Origin: DAOUEO01 sp963763495
GTDB taxonomy: Bacteria; Chloroflexota; Dehalococcoidia; DSTF01; JALHUB01
Direction of reading: 5' to 3'
NCBI GenBank assembly: GCA_963763495.1
Contig: CAVXOY010000007.1
Location: 31,280-95,279 of the forward strand
Length of the DNA: 64,000 nt
Numbering within the stretch: the first letter of the stretch is position 1; the number at the start of each line of letters is the position of its first letter. The translations under genes were made by a program, and so were the position numbers. Below the pieces are notes generated by a model. It was not told the DNA's origin. It did no database searches and saw nothing but the letters and a program-made list of their open reading frames with translations. Positions 42,551 to 55,399 of this stretch are shown here, piece after piece.

Positions 42551-44123
42551 GTGCGCGGGAAAATCGACCGTATCCTTCTAGTCGTCATCATCGCTCTCAC
42601 CGCCTTCTCCCTGATCACCATGTGGCCCTCTGAGCCGTGGCGCTACCTGCCCAGCTTCATCCCCTGGCCGGAAGGACAGGGAATCAAGATCCCCATGATC
42701 AAATTGAACGGGGCATCTATCGAAATCGGGACGATCGAGCGGCGGGCGATGCGCCTCGGCCTTGACCTTCGCGGCGGCACTCGCCTCGTCCTCGAGGCCG
42801 ACACGACTGGTCAGGGTGATGTCGACGTGGGCAAGGCCCTTAAGGGCGCCTCCGATATCATCGAGCGTCGTATCAACGCCTTCGGTGTCGCCGAGTCCGA
42901 GATCCAGATCCAGGGCAACAACCGCCTCGACCGTCCAACTGCCCGGTATCGAGGCCAGTGACGCAATCAGCAAGATAGGGAAGACTGCTCTCCTTGAGTT
43001 CCGTGAACTCCAACTTGACGGCCAGGGCAACGTTGCCGTCTATCCAGAACGGCGAGGTCGTCTTCGTGCCTCGATGCCCCAACCCACAAGCCAGGACGAC
43101 CCTGTTTACGCCCAGCAATACCGACAGATGCTGGAAATCGCTGTCTGGGTGCCGGCACGGGCGCTCGGTAGCGACGGAGTGGAAAAAGAACTGACCGGCC
43201 GCTATCTCACAGATGCCTTCCTCGGCGCTGATGCCGCCGGTCTACCCACGGTCGACTTCCGCTTCAACGGTGAGGGGGCACATCTCTTCGAGCAGATCTC
43301 TACTCGTCTCCTAAAGCAACCCCTCGCCTTCTTCCTTGACGGGGAGCCCATCCGCGACAAAGATGGCCGAGTCGAGGCGCCGACTGTCCAATCCGTGATC
43401 TCTGACCAAGGTCAGATAACGGGTATGAACCTCGAGAGCGCTCAGTACCTGTCGAAGCTCCTCCGCGCCGGCGCCTTCCCTGTGCCTCTAAAGGTCGTGC
43501 AGCAGGAGGATGTCGACGCCACTCTCGGTGAGGACTCTGTCCAGAAGAGCGTTATCGCCGGCGAGATCGCGATGCTCGTCATCATGCTCTTCATGGTCCT
43601 CCACTACCGTCTTCCCGGTGTCCTTGCCAGCCTCGCCCTCTTCGTCTACACCACGATTGTTCTGGCCGTATTCAAGCTCTGGCCGGTCACTCTGACTTTG
43701 TCGGGAATCGCCGCCTTCGTCTTATCCGTAGGAATGGCGGTGGACGCCAACATCCTCATCTTCGAGCGCACCAAGGAAGAACTGCGTATAGGACGCAGCC
43801 TCGTCATCGCCCTCGAAGAAGGCTTTGCCCGCGCCTGGTCATCCATCCGCGATAGCAACGTCTCTACCCTCATCACCTGCGCCATCCTCTTCTGGTTCGG
43901 CGACCAGTTCGGCGCTAGCCTCGTCAAGGGCTTCGCTCTGACCCTGGGCCTCGGTGTCATCATCAGCATGTTCTCGGCCATCCTGGTGACGCGTACCTTC
44001 CTTCGTCTGGTCATAGGCATCTCCTGGCTGCGTCGGCCCGGTCTCTGGGGCTCCGACCTGCCGACCAGGACTGCGCTCAGCGAGCGGGAAGTCGGTGACC
44101 TCTCCACGGGAGATGTGAGCTGA
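42551..44123 (+). CDS. secD: Protein translocase subunit SecD, frameshifted
   Basis: SecD with SecF uses the proton gradient to help Sec export. The N-terminal frame (42551-42925) holds one membrane helix, LGLDLRGGTRLVLEAD and ERRINAFGVAESEIQIQG. At about 42925 the frame shifts to TVQLPGIEASDAISKIGKTALLEFREL. Around 43045-43075 another frame reads IQNGEVVFVP, which fits SecD better than the direct frame, so two further compensating errors are likely. The last part has LTGRYLTDAFLG, the membrane block with FVLSVGMAVDANILIFERTKEEL and LVTRTFLRLVIG. The stop overlaps the secF start by one base. Confidence 0.92.
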
Positions 44124-45125
44124 TGTTTGATTTCGTAGGCAAGCGCAACTTCTACTACCTCCTCTCACTCCTAGTGCTGATACCGGGAATCATCTCCTTG
44201 CTCATACCGCCTGCTCTCAAGCCCGGCATCGAGTTCAGCAGCGGCACCACCTTCACTGCCCGCTTCCAAAACGAGGTCGACGAGGAGCAGCTTCGCTCCG
44301 AGCTGGCCGGCCTCGGTCACGGCGAAGCCCGAGTCCAGCGTACCGGCGAGAACAAGTACCTGATCCGTACCGAGGAATTGACCGGAAGCGCTGAGGCGCC
44401 ACCGACCGGCCCGGCGCCCGCCGGCGAACGCGAGAAGATCGAGGCGGCGCTGGTGGAGAAATTCGGGAGCATGATAGACGCCAACGGCGAAGTGGTGGAC
44501 CGGTTCATAGAGTACGCCTCAGTCTCTGCCACCGTTTCCCGTGAGATCGGACAGAAGTCGGCCTTCGCGGTTGGCGCGGCGGCCGTAGCCATACTTCTTT
44601 ACATAAGCTGGGCCTTCCGCTCGATCCCCAACCCGTTCCGCTGTGGCATCGCCGCCACCATAGCCACCATGCACGACGTGGTGCTGGTGATGGGGGCCTA
44701 CTCCATCTTTGGCAAGGTGTTCAACATGGAGGTCAACACCATGTTCATCACCGGCCTCCTCACCGTCATCGGCTTCAGCGTCCATGACACCATCGTCGTC
44801 CTCGACCGGATCCGCGAGAACAGCCAGCGCTACCCCGATCTGCCCCTGCACACCTGCGTCAACAACAGCATTCTCCAGACCCTCAGCCGTTCCATCAACA
44901 CCTCGACGACCGTCGTCCTGGCCGTCGTCGGCCCTGCTGCTGATGGGCGGTGTCACCATACGGCCCTTCCTCGTCGTCATGCTCGTCGGGACGATCACCG
45001 GTACCTACAGCTCGATCTTCGTTGCCAGCCAGATACTGGTCACCTGGGATGAAGGCGACGTTCCCCGCCTGTTCCGCCGCCTCCTCCCCAAGCGCAAGCG
45101 CGCGCCTGCCGTCAGCGAAGGATAA
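44123..45125 (+). CDS. secF: Protein translocase subunit SecF, frameshifted
   Basis: Partner of SecD. It begins [19 protein letters not shown], then [17 protein letters not shown] in the first periplasmic domain, a proline-rich loop, and the membrane block [53 protein letters not shown]. At about 44925-44945 the frame shifts from LAVVG to [39 protein letters not shown] and ends at 45125 with a basic tail. Joined it is full length, about 333 residues. The start overlaps the secD stop (TGATG). Confidence 0.93.
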
Positions 45126-45219
45126 AGAGCGACTCTCCCTGTCTTGCTGAAGTGCTTATGAAGTGCGGTTTCCGGTCCTGGGGGAATCGTCGAGGAGTGC
45201 TGCGTCCGGTCGCAAGCAT

Positions 45220-47327
45220 CTAGCCGCCGTCTGACGTCGAGGCGGTCAGCGGCAAGCAACGGTTGGGCGTCAGGACCTCGTAGGCGACGAAGCTCGTCTC
45301 ATCCTTCTCTTGGACACCGTTGATTCCGTGCCTCCCTGCTTTGAGGATGAACGTTGTTACCTCGCCCCCGGGGCACGAGTCCATCAACGGCTGCAACTCA
45401 TTCTGTCGGTGTGCCATGAACATGAACGCCGCCGGCGCGTCGTCCTTGACGATGTCTGGCGACATCGCCTTCCCGTTCTGCATCACGTCGAAGCGGGCGT
45501 AGTCCTGCAGGGGGAACGTCATCGATGGATGGCCGCTGCCGCTGAGGTACATCTTCGGGTCCCCATACCAGAATAGCCGGGTGTCCTCGGGCAGCGTCTT
45601 CGCGTAGCGCACGACCTGCTCTGCCACGTACGTGTTGTAGTCGGTGTAGTAGCCGCCGGTCCTGTAATCGAAGAAGTAGAAGTGCAAGTTCGCCGCCACG
45701 AGCGCGGTGATGCCTACCCCTGCCACGACGTAGCCGGCGGTTGGCCTCCACTGCGACGCCACGTCCGCTATCAGCTTCAGCCCGATGGCCACGAACGCTG
45801 CCACCACTACTGTCGTCCCCACTAGCCGCTGACTCGTTGGTGCTTCGATGGTGAGGACTCCTCCTGTAACCACGACTGCCACAAAGATCGCCAGGAGCAG
45901 GAAGTACCGCTCCTCGAGGAAACGGAAGAGAGCGTAGCCGATTCCCAGCAGGAAGGGCACCAGGCTTAGGCGGCCAACGAACGAGATCGGCGCCAGGTAG
46001 TGCTGTGACCTGTCGGGGTAATGTCCGAATGCTCCGAAGGAGTGGACGGCCTGGTCCCAGAGGATCGTCAAGGTACTATCGCCGGTCGCCTCGCGCTGCT
46101 GGTCAATCCAGTGCGATTGGAAGATACCGACGACGTTGATCGCGATCCATGAAATCCTTCTGGTGAGTGATCCAGAACACCCCATTGGCAGGGCGGCTGC
46201 CCCGTATGCCAGCGCCAGCAAGCCCATGCCGGGCACCAGCTTGCCGCAGGAAGCGGGGTCGGCGCAGGACTGTGTACCCAAAGAGAGCGAGCACGATCAA
46301 GGGTACGACTCGTGCTGCCGGAGATAGATACAGGCCGAGTCCCATCACTAGTCCGGTGAGAACGAAGTCGATGGTCTTGCCCTCCCGACTCGCCCTCCAG
46401 GCAAAGTAGAGCACCGCCACCATGATGAATGGATCGCCGATGTTCTCCAGGCCCACCCGGCTGTAGTGGAGATGAAAGTGATACCCCACCAGATATATCG
46501 CTCCGAGAAGTGCCACCATCCTGCCGAACATCCGGCGAAACAGCAGGTATACCAGAGGTATGGTTACCGCCCCCGTCAATGCCGAGAGCAGCCTTGAGGA
46601 GAATATGCTTACCCCGAACAGCTTGAACACGGCTGCCAGGGAGAAGTGCTGCATCGTGGCGTGACCCTGTAGCCCCGACATGAACATGTTGTGGGTTTCG
46701 CCATCCAAAGCGCGCACAGATTCGCGGGCCAACGCCGCCTCGTCTTGTTCGTAGGGCCCGGGCAGCGACGAGAGGTTCACCAACCGTACCGTCACCGCCG
46801 CAACCGTTAGGGCAACTATCGCCGCCAGCTCCCAGCGATGAGCCCAGAGCCGCTCTTTCAGGGTTGCCGGACGGAGTTCGGTCCACCTGATTCCGCCGAC
46901 GGCCCAGACTACCACCGACCCTACGGTGACTAGCCAGACCGCAAACAGAGGCCAGTAGTTGTGTGGAGGCGGCTGACTGTTGGCCACCTGGGCAATCACG
47001 AAGGACGTGACGCAGCCGGTCGCCAGCAAATACCAGATGGGTGGTATTCTGTCGACCAGGCGGATTAGCTTTGCCCACCGCGCTTGCCTGCCTCCAACCA
47101 CTGGGGCGAGGGAAACGGCCGCGCTGGCGACGGCTAACAGAAGTCGCCACCAGCCAAAGCAGCCGCGAGCCGTCCGGCATTGTGGCCTCGGGCCTGCTGC
47201 CCTGAGTGAACCCGTACCAAAGCGCTGCGATGGTGGCTGCCGTGAGAGCCAGGAGGAGGATCAGTCTCCGGACATTCGAGGTCTCAGCGCTCTCGGTCAC
47301 GGAAGATATTCTCCGTCGATGTTCCAT
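45220..47327 (-). CDS. GT39-type polytopic glycosyltransferase, two frameshifts
   Basis: A membrane glycosyltransferase of about 700 residues with roughly 12 hydrophobic stretches. The first part (MEHRRRISSV...) gives a helix and then breaks near 47090. The second frame has the loop motif SLPGPYEQDEAALARESVRAL, whose acidic DE pair is typical of GT39/ArnT-like enzymes, then LVYLLFRRMFGRMVALLGAIYL and YHFHLHYSRVGLENIGDPFIM. It breaks near 46240 into the last frame, with LTRRISWIAINVVGIF, several helices and an extracellular C-terminal domain (FWYGDPKMYLSGSGHPSM). By family it moves sugar from a polyprenyl phosphate donor onto a surface acceptor. The gtrA gene nearby supports polyprenyl-sugar metabolism. 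Confidence 0.75.
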
Positions 47328-47465
47328 GCCTGCTGTTCAACCAGCTGCGCGATGCCTGCCCGGATGGTCTCACAGCGTCTAGGCTCGTTTAGGAATCACA
47401 CCTGATTCATAGCGCGGTCGCGCTGGAGGCTCAGAAGAGGCTCTAAGGCGATCCGAAGCGTGATC

Positions 47466-47912
47466 CTACGATTGCGCTATTTTAGCGGATGTGCTGCCTG
47501 AGCTCCATAGCCGGAATACCACCCGGTCGTTGAGCATGAAGTTGGCAAAGGCGGCGACGCAAATGCCGATGGCGGCTGCCGGCAGGTACCAAATGAAGAG
47601 ATTGAAAAGAGCGAAAGCTCCCTGATTGATAATCAGAGTCGAGGTAGCCGAGACGTTGAAGATGGCCATGCGCCCCAAGATCCGCCGCGGCCGCAGCGCC
47701 GGCGACAAGCGGTCGCGCCATGTGAAGACCTGGTGCAACACGAAGTTGAGCTCCATGGAGATGAGAAACGCGATCAGATTCGCGATGTGCTCCTCGACAC
47801 CCGCCCCAGCCACGAGTGTGTGGAGGATGGAGAGCTGTATGAGACCGCAGACGCCTCCCACCGTGAGGAAGCGTATCACTCTATTGGCGTAGAGGGTGCG
47901 CACGAAGAGCAT
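47466..47912 (-). CDS. GtrA-like membrane protein
   Basis: A 148-residue protein with four membrane helices. Family marks are the opening RVIRFLTVGGVCGLIQLSILHTLV, the region IANLIAFLISMELNFVLHQVFTW and the ending FANFMLNDRVVFR. GtrA-like proteins are thought to flip or position polyprenyl-linked sugars. It is 138 bp upstream of the GT39 gene on the same strand, so both may act in surface glycosylation. The 47328-47465 gap shows no gene. Confidence 0.88.
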   Translation of the reverse strand: MLFVRTLYANRVIRFLTVGGVCGLIQLSILHTLVAGAGVEEHIANLIAFLISMELNFVLHQVFTWRDRLSPALRPRRILGRMAIFNVSATSTLIINQGAFALFNLFIWYLPAAAIGICVAAFANFMLNDRVVFRLWSSGSTSAKIAQS

Positions 47913-48010
47913 GGCCTCGCGTTGGGCTAGTGGGGAATTTCAGTATGTCCATCCCGATCAAGTGTCGACTCAATCTAAACAACGCACTACCCCCACCCAC
48001 CGTAACACTG

Positions 48011-49883
48011 CTACCGCGCCTTACGCAGTATCCGCTCCTCCCCCACTCGCTGCGTGACGTGCCGCTCGTCGAGATTCTCCAGGAGCGCCTGAACGTACCG
48101 GCGGCTCGTTCCGAACATGTCGCGCGCCTGGGCCAGCGTCAGCCGGCCCTCCTTCTTTAGATGGGAGACGATCTTCTCCACCATCTCGTCGTAGGCCGCG
48201 GCGGCAAACGCCACGCTGCCCGCAACGACGATCAACCCTTCCTCCTCGAGATAGGCGAGCAGATCCTCCTCAGGTAGATTATCGGTCGGCGGCGCATAAG
48301 GATTGGCGGCCAGCGCTTTCAAGAAGGTGTCGGCTTGCGTTTGTTGTGCCGGTGATAGGTTAACCTCGATGCCCCGGCAGCCCCACGTTGGCCCCTCGCT
48401 CCTCCAGGCTCTTCTCCTCCAGCCACACCTTCAGCGCTTGATTGAAGATGCGCGCTTCGAGCCCCAAACGGCTGCGCAGCTCCTCCTTGGCCATCGCCCG
48501 CCGCAGGGGATGCTCGCGGCAATAGGAAGATATCGCTTTCTGCGCCTTCTCCCTGAGAGCGGCGAACCCCTCCCGGGCGAAAAGCACCGATCCTTCTCCG
48601 AGTGCTGTCCCCCCTAGCGCTATCACCTCACCCTTCGCCACTAGCTCCGTCAGCGTCGTGCGGGCATCCCCATCCGCCACGTCCACCAGCTTGAGCAGCG
48701 ACCTCAGCTCTAGCGGCTGCCGCTGAGCCAGAGCGGTCAACAGCGCTTCCTGAGGAGAGCCCTCTTGAAGCATCAGCAGTGTTTCTAAGGTCGTCTGGTC
48801 GCGGCGACGGTGCCGTCGGGCCCGCGCGTCCACCACTTGCGCCGCCCCCCAGCGTGTCGTTGGCGTCTCGGATGACGAACAGATCGCCCTTCAGGACCGC
48901 GACCGGCCCGTCCAGCCTGATCTGCGCCCATCCGTCCTTGCCTGCGCCCAGCTCGTCTTGGTCGAGGAGGCGTATCTTGCCCCAGACCTCGCTGGCGCCG
49001 CTGTGAAACGATACCCGCGCATTGTGGCGGATCGGGTGTCGCAGCGAGGGCAGTGCCCGCACGTGTACGTCCAGCGCCGTCGTTGGGACGAGCGTGCCCG
49101 GCAGCGTCACGACCTGTCCGCGCGTGCAGCGCGTCGGCGGCGATTCCCACCAGATTGATCGCCGTCCTGCTGCCCGGCTGTCGCCTCCTCCACCTTCTCG
49201 CCGTGCGTCTGCAGCCCCCGGATGCGCGACCGCAGCCCGCCCGGCACGACCTCCACCTCCTGCCCGACGCGAAAGCTTCCGTCGACGAGCGTTCCTGTGA
49301 CCACCGTCCCGAATCCGGCCACCGTGAACACCCGGTCGATGGCCAGCCGCGGTCTGCCGATGTCGCGCTTGGGGGGAGTCTTTGCCAGCTCTTGTTCCAG
49401 CACTGCGAGGAGATCGTCCAGTCCCTCGCCCGTGAGTCCGGAGCACGTCACCAGAGGCGCGCCTTCCAGCGCTGTGCCCTTGACCGTCTCCGTCACGTCG
49501 GCGGCGACCATCTCCAGCCAGTCCGCGTCCACCAGGTCCTTCTTGGTGATGACGAGGATGCCGCTCTTCACCTGCAGCAGGTCGAGGATCGCCAGGTGCT
49601 CGCGGGTCTGGGGCATCACCCCCTCGTCGGCGGCGATGACCAGCAGCGCCAGGTCGATGCCGCCGACGCCCGCCAGCATGTTCTTGATGAAGCGCTCATG
49701 CCCGGGAACGTCGACGATGCTCACCTCCTGGCCGCCCGGCAGCTTTAGCCAGGCGAAACCCAGGTCGATGGTCATCCCCCGTTCCTTCTCCTCGGGCAGG
49801 CGGTCGGGGTTGATGCCGGTGAGCGCTTGGACGAGGACGGACTTACCGTGGTCGACGTGGCCGGCGGTGCCAATAACATACAT
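48011..49883 (-). CDS. selB: Selenocysteine-specific elongation factor SelB, several frameshifts
   Basis: GTPase that carries Sec-tRNA to UGA codons. The N-terminal G domain is clear: [17 protein letters not shown], then [35 protein letters not shown] and [11 protein letters not shown]. The frame breaks near 49170. In a second frame are [23 protein letters not shown] and [22 protein letters not shown] (domains II and III) to about 48850. A third frame ([21 protein letters not shown]... to about 48370) and a fourth ([17 protein letters not shown]...[28 protein letters not shown]) give the winged helices that bind the SECIS RNA. Joined it is about 620 residues. No selA, selD or tRNA-Sec is recognisable here. 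Confidence 0.9.
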
Positions 49884-49987
49884 TCCGGAACGAGTATAGC
49901 ACGCGCTCTTGCCGGATCAAGTAGGGTCGGGACTGCTGCCTCTGCCTCGTCCATCTTTGGAGGGATGCCCGACATCCTGTCGCCCAC

Positions 49988-50434
49988 CTAGACCGTCTTG
50001 GTCTCTGCTCCAGCTCCGCGATGTACTCCTCCGGCAACCCGTATTCCCTGGCGCCGCGCAGGATCACCTCCAGGTACGACCGGCTGGGCAGGAAATCCCC
50101 TGTCTTGTTCGCCACGTAGGTCATGACATCATGCGACTTGCCGGCATCGTCGAAGACCGTTACCCGCTCCCGCCGGTAGGCTATCGGGACGCCTTCCACC
50201 CTGTCCATGCTGGCGAGGCACGCATCGTCCACCTCATACAGGACGCCCCATACCGTCCGACGATGCCTCCTCCACCACGTCCGCCGACCCTCCCCGCCGC
50301 TGCCGCGAGTAGCGGGTGAAGGCCAGCCGGTAGCCGGGGAGCCGTGCCCGCCCCAGCGGCTTGGCCCCTGGGCAGCGGCGCTGGAACGTCTTCGGGTCCA
50401 TGTTGGAGGCGTAGGCGAGGTAGAGTTCAGACAT
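49988..50434 (-). CDS. Gamma-glutamylcyclotransferase-like protein (frameshifted)
   Basis: A small AIG2/GGCT-fold protein. The first frame begins MSELYLAYASNMDPKTFQRRCPGAKPLGRARLPGYRLAFTRYS, the usual (Y/A)Y(A/G)SNL start. Near 50260 the frame shifts to GVLYEVDDACLASMDRVEGVPIAYRRERV, which carries the catalytic Glu of the fold, then TYVANKTGDFLPSRSYLEVILRGAREYGLPEEYIAELEQ. The end is uncertain: the direct frame runs into selB, while a one-base shift gives a stop at 49988. By family it opens gamma-glutamyl peptides to 5-oxoproline. It is divergent from the deacetylase gene. Confidence 0.75.
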
Positions 50435-50544
50435 GGCTTTTTCGACCTGAAAGTCTTATCCTTGTGAGGACAGGGCGCCGTAAAGTCTAGCCCATCGCTT
50501 GCGGCCGGGGAAGACTTGACGCTTCGCGTTGCAGGGGGCGGCTC

Positions 50545-51606
50545 TTGAAGAAGCTTGGTCTGATCTACGACCCGCTCTACCTTTGGCATGACACGGGCGC
50601 GCATCCCGAGAGTGCCCTTCGCCTTACTGCCATCATGCACGTATTGACCGAAGGCGGTCTTACCTCCCACCTGATCCCCCTGCTTGCCCGCGACGCCACC
50701 TTCGATGAGGTCGCCATGGTGCATGACCCGGACTACATCCGCAGCGTGCGCGAGATGGCGGCGAAAGGCGGCGCCTGGGCAGACCCCGACACCTTCATCT
50801 CTCCCCGTTCCTACGACGCCGCCCTGCGCGCTGCCGGCGGTTGCCTCGCTGCCACGGACGCCGTTCTCGACGGTGAGATGGAGGGCGCGTTCTGCCTGGT
50901 TCGACCCCCCGGTCATCATGCCACCTACCGTCAAGCGATGGGCTTCTGCATTTTCGACAACGTGGCCATCGCCGCCCGCTATGCCAACCGCCGCCGCGAC
51001 CTCGACCGTATCGCCATCGTCGACTTCGATATCCACCACGGCAACGGCACCCAGGACGCCTTCTACGAGGACGGGGCCGTTCTCTACTTCTCCACCCATC
51101 AGGCCCCCTACTACCCGGGCACCGGCCGGGTGGAGGAGATCGGCGAGGGTCCTGGGCGCGGCCTCAACGTCAACGTCCCCTTGCCCGCTGGCTGCGGCGA
51201 TGAGGAGTTCCGTCGTGTCTTCCAGGAGGTCCTCGGCCCTCTCCTGGAGCGCTTTCAGCCCCAGATGATCTTCGTTTCCGCCGGCTACGACGGCCACTTC
51301 AGCGACCCTCTAGCTAGTATGACCCTCAGCGTCAGCGGCTATGCCGAGATGGTCTCGTTCCTCAAGCAGCAAGCCAAGCAGCTTTGCGGCGGCAAGCTCG
51401 TGATGGTCCTGGAGGGAGGCTATCATCTCATGGCCCAGGCCTGGTCGGTGCGGGCGTCAATTGAAGTGCTGCTTGGTGAGGAGCCCAGCCAGGACCCCTT
51501 TGGCAAGGCCCCGGATGCCGGGCTCTGCGACATCGACGATTTGCTGGCGACCGTCAAGCTGCTTCACGGCCTCTCCCCCGCCGAGGCCAGCATGCGCAGC
51601 ACCTAG
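50545..51606 (+). CDS. Histone deacetylase-like (acetylpolyamine amidohydrolase/AcuC family) enzyme
   Basis: A zinc hydrolase of 353 residues. It opens GLIYDPLYLWHDTGAHPESALRL, and the active-site segments are VRPPGHHATYRQAMGFCIFDNVAIAA (the His pair), AIVDFDIHHGNGTQDAFYED (zinc Asp and His), FVSAGYDGHFSDPLASM (second zinc Asp) and VLEGGYHLMAQA. In bacteria relatives deacetylate acetyl-CoA synthetase (AcuC) or acetylpolyamines; no acs gene is close. The TTG start has an AGGGGG site upstream. It stands alone on the plus strand between minus-strand genes. Confidence 0.92.
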   Translation: MKKLGLIYDPLYLWHDTGAHPESALRLTAIMHVLTEGGLTSHLIPLLARDATFDEVAMVHDPDYIRSVREMAAKGGAWADPDTFISPRSYDAALRAAGGCLAATDAVLDGEMEGAFCLVRPPGHHATYRQAMGFCIFDNVAIAARYANRRRDLDRIAIVDFDIHHGNGTQDAFYEDGAVLYFSTHQAPYYPGTGRVEEIGEGPGRGLNVNVPLPAGCGDEEFRRVFQEVLGPLLERFQPQMIFVSAGYDGHFSDPLASMTLSVSGYAEMVSFLKQQAKQLCGGKLVMVLEGGYHLMAQAWSVRASIEVLLGEEPSQDPFGKAPDAGLCDIDDLLATVKLLHGLSPAEASMRST

Positions 51607-51640
51607 GACGCCGCCCTCGCGTTAGGCCGGTGACGGGACC

Positions 51641-52192
51641 CTAGCGGAACTTCTCCACGTACCCGAATCGCTTGTTCTGCCGCGTCATCTGGAGAAAATG
51701 ATCGAGCCGGCGGCGGAACTCCTCAGGTCGCTTGCGCGCCCCTTCGATGAACCCGATGCGGATTCGCTTGTAAGGTTCGGGGAAGCCCTGGAAGTTCCTC
51801 CACACCTCTTTGTCCCTCTTGAGCGCTTCCAGGATATCCGCTGCGATGACGAAGCCGTCGTCTTTGAGCGCCTCCCCCGCTGCCGCCAGTCCCGCCGGCG
51901 TCATCTCGCCTGCCTCGATGAGCCGGCGAAGGCGCTCCTTGTTCGTCTCTGACCAGGCGCTGCCCTTTCTGCGCGGCGAGAACCTCTGGGCAAACCGCTC
52001 TTCGTCAATGCCCCTCTGAATGCTGTCTATCCAGCCGAAGCACAACGCCTCCTCCACCGCGTCGTTGTAAGAGATGCGTGGCTTACCCGTGTGCTTGCGG
52101 TAGTACACGAGCCAGATCTCATCCTCTTTGTCGTGATGCTCGGCAAGCCACTCACGCCACGCTTCTCTTGTGGAGACGTAGAGGGTCTTCAT
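51641..52192 (-). CDS. YdeI/OmpD-associated family protein
   Basis: A 183-residue protein of the YdeI (DUF1801-like/OmdA) family. Characteristic segments are SREAWREWLAEHHDKEDEIWLVYYRKHTGKPRISYNDAVEEALCFGWIDS and KGSAWSETNKERLRRLIEAGEMTPAG, ending FLQMTRQNKRFGYVEKF. YdeI-type proteins are linked to resistance to cationic peptides or to bacteriocin protection, with no known mechanism. Its ATG overlaps the hemW stop (ATGA), so the two genes are coupled. Confidence 0.88.
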   Translation of the reverse strand: MKTLYVSTREAWREWLAEHHDKEDEIWLVYYRKHTGKPRISYNDAVEEALCFGWIDSIQRGIDEERFAQRFSPRRKGSAWSETNKERLRRLIEAGEMTPAGLAAAGEALKDDGFVIAADILEALKRDKEVWRNFQGFPEPYKRIRIGFIEGARKRPEEFRRRLDHFLQMTRQNKRFGYVEKFR

Positions 52193-53411
52193 GTCGTCCG
52201 GTACTCCTGTCTTGCTCCGCTCCGCTCTCTGGGAAGGAAGCGCAGCAGTGCTTCATTGGCAAGGAGACGGGCTCGCTTGGTGACCCGCACGCTCTTGCTG
52301 TCTATCTCCAGCAACCCCAGCCGCGTCAGGTCCGATATCTCCTGGGAATATCGCTCTCTCCAGTCCCACCCCGAAACGCTCTCGAAATCTCTCCCGAGAG
52401 ACGCCCTCCGTCAGGCGCAGCCCCAGGATCATCATGTCGGACATCTCCGTCTGCTGGTTCTGGCGTTCCAGCGACGTCACCTGCGGCATCTTCGACAGGT
52501 CGAGGCCGTCAGTCCCCTCTTCCGCCGGCCCGCTCGCTTGAACAAGCTCGATGTAGTCTTGGGGCAGCGGCGTATTCGCAAAGCGGCAGCCGCTGAGATA
52601 GGAGTGGGCGCCTGCACCCAGCCCCAGATAGGGCCGTGTCTCCCAATAGGTCAGGTTGTGACGGCAGCGATGCCCCGGCCACGCCCAGTTCGATGTCTCG
52701 TAGTGATCGTACCCGACGGCCTCCAGGCGCTCCTCGCTCTCTTCGTACATCTCCGCCTGCGCGTCCTCATCCGGTTCCCACGCTCTGTTCGCCGCCACCG
52801 CTCGGCCGAGCGGCGTATTCTCCTCCACCGTCAGCGCATACAGCGACAGATGGTCCGGCTCCAATCGTATCGCCTTCTCTAGAGACCGCTGCCAGCTCTC
52901 GAGCTGCTGCTGGGGCAGCCCGAAGATGAGGTCCAGCCCCACATTCTCGAACCCCGCCTGCCGGGCCGCGCCGTACGCCGCCTCCGCCTCCGCCGCGCTG
53001 TGGATGCGCCCCAGGAAGCGTAGCTCCTCGTCGTCGAAGCTCTGCACCCCCAGGCTCAGCCGGTTGACGCCGAGGTCGCGCAGCCCTCGCAGGTAGTCGA
53101 AGTCGACGCTCTCCGGGTTCGCCTCCAGCGAGACCTCCGCCTCCGCAGCGATCGCGAACCGCTGCCGCAGTCCTTCCATGCAGGCGCTTCATCTCCGCCG
53201 GCGGCATCAGGCTCGGCGTGCCCCCGCCGAAGAACAGCGTCTCCACCGTCGTCCCGGCGCACAGCCCCGACCAGGCTTCCGCTTCCCGCAGGAGCGCCTC
53301 CACGTAGGCCGGTATCAGCGCCTCCTGCCCGGCATACGAATTGAAGTCGCAGTAGACGCACTTCGAGCGACAGAACGGTATGTGGACGTAAAGGCTCAGC
53401 GATTTGTCCAT
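52189..53411 (-). CDS. hemW: HemW-like radical SAM heme chaperone, two frameshifts
   Basis: A radical SAM enzyme of the HemN/HemW group. The first frame has LYVHIPFCRSKCVYCDFNSY with the CxxxCxxC cluster motif and TLFFGGGTPSLM. Near 53135 it shifts to EVSLEANPESVDFDYLRGLRDLGVNRLSLGVQSFDDEELRFLGRIH, VGLDLIFGLPQQ, YETSNWAWPGHRCRHNLTYW and LGLGAGAHSY. Near 52365 it shifts again to ISDLTRLGLLEIDSKSVRVTKRARLLANEAL and stops at 52189. The CVYCDF form and single N-terminal cysteine set match HemW, which holds heme, rather than coproporphyrinogen dehydrogenase HemN. The start MDKSLS has GGAACGG upstream. Confidence 0.9.
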
Positions 53412-53545
53412 GGTGTGCCGTTCCATCGTAGCACTGGGTCCCTCCCTCGCGACAGTGCATCGCATTGACTTGCCCGTGTGCCCCATGCGACACTCTAGAC
53501 GCGGAGCCCTACCCCCGGCAGGGACGCCTATCGACGGAGGCGGAA

Positions 53546-55372
<1,827 letters not shown>

Positions 55373-55399
55373 ACTCGCCGGATCGCGTAAGGAGATCGT

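Noticed and set aside
49884..49990. Possible tRNA-Sec beside selB
   Set aside because: No 8-bp acceptor stem, long extra arm or TCA anticodon could be formed.
50435..51297. N-terminal extension of the cyclotransferase-like frame across the deacetylase gene
   Set aside because: Only the part after about 50260 has family motifs; the rest is antisense to the well-supported deacetylase. A start at 50434 in the neighbouring frame fits the family.
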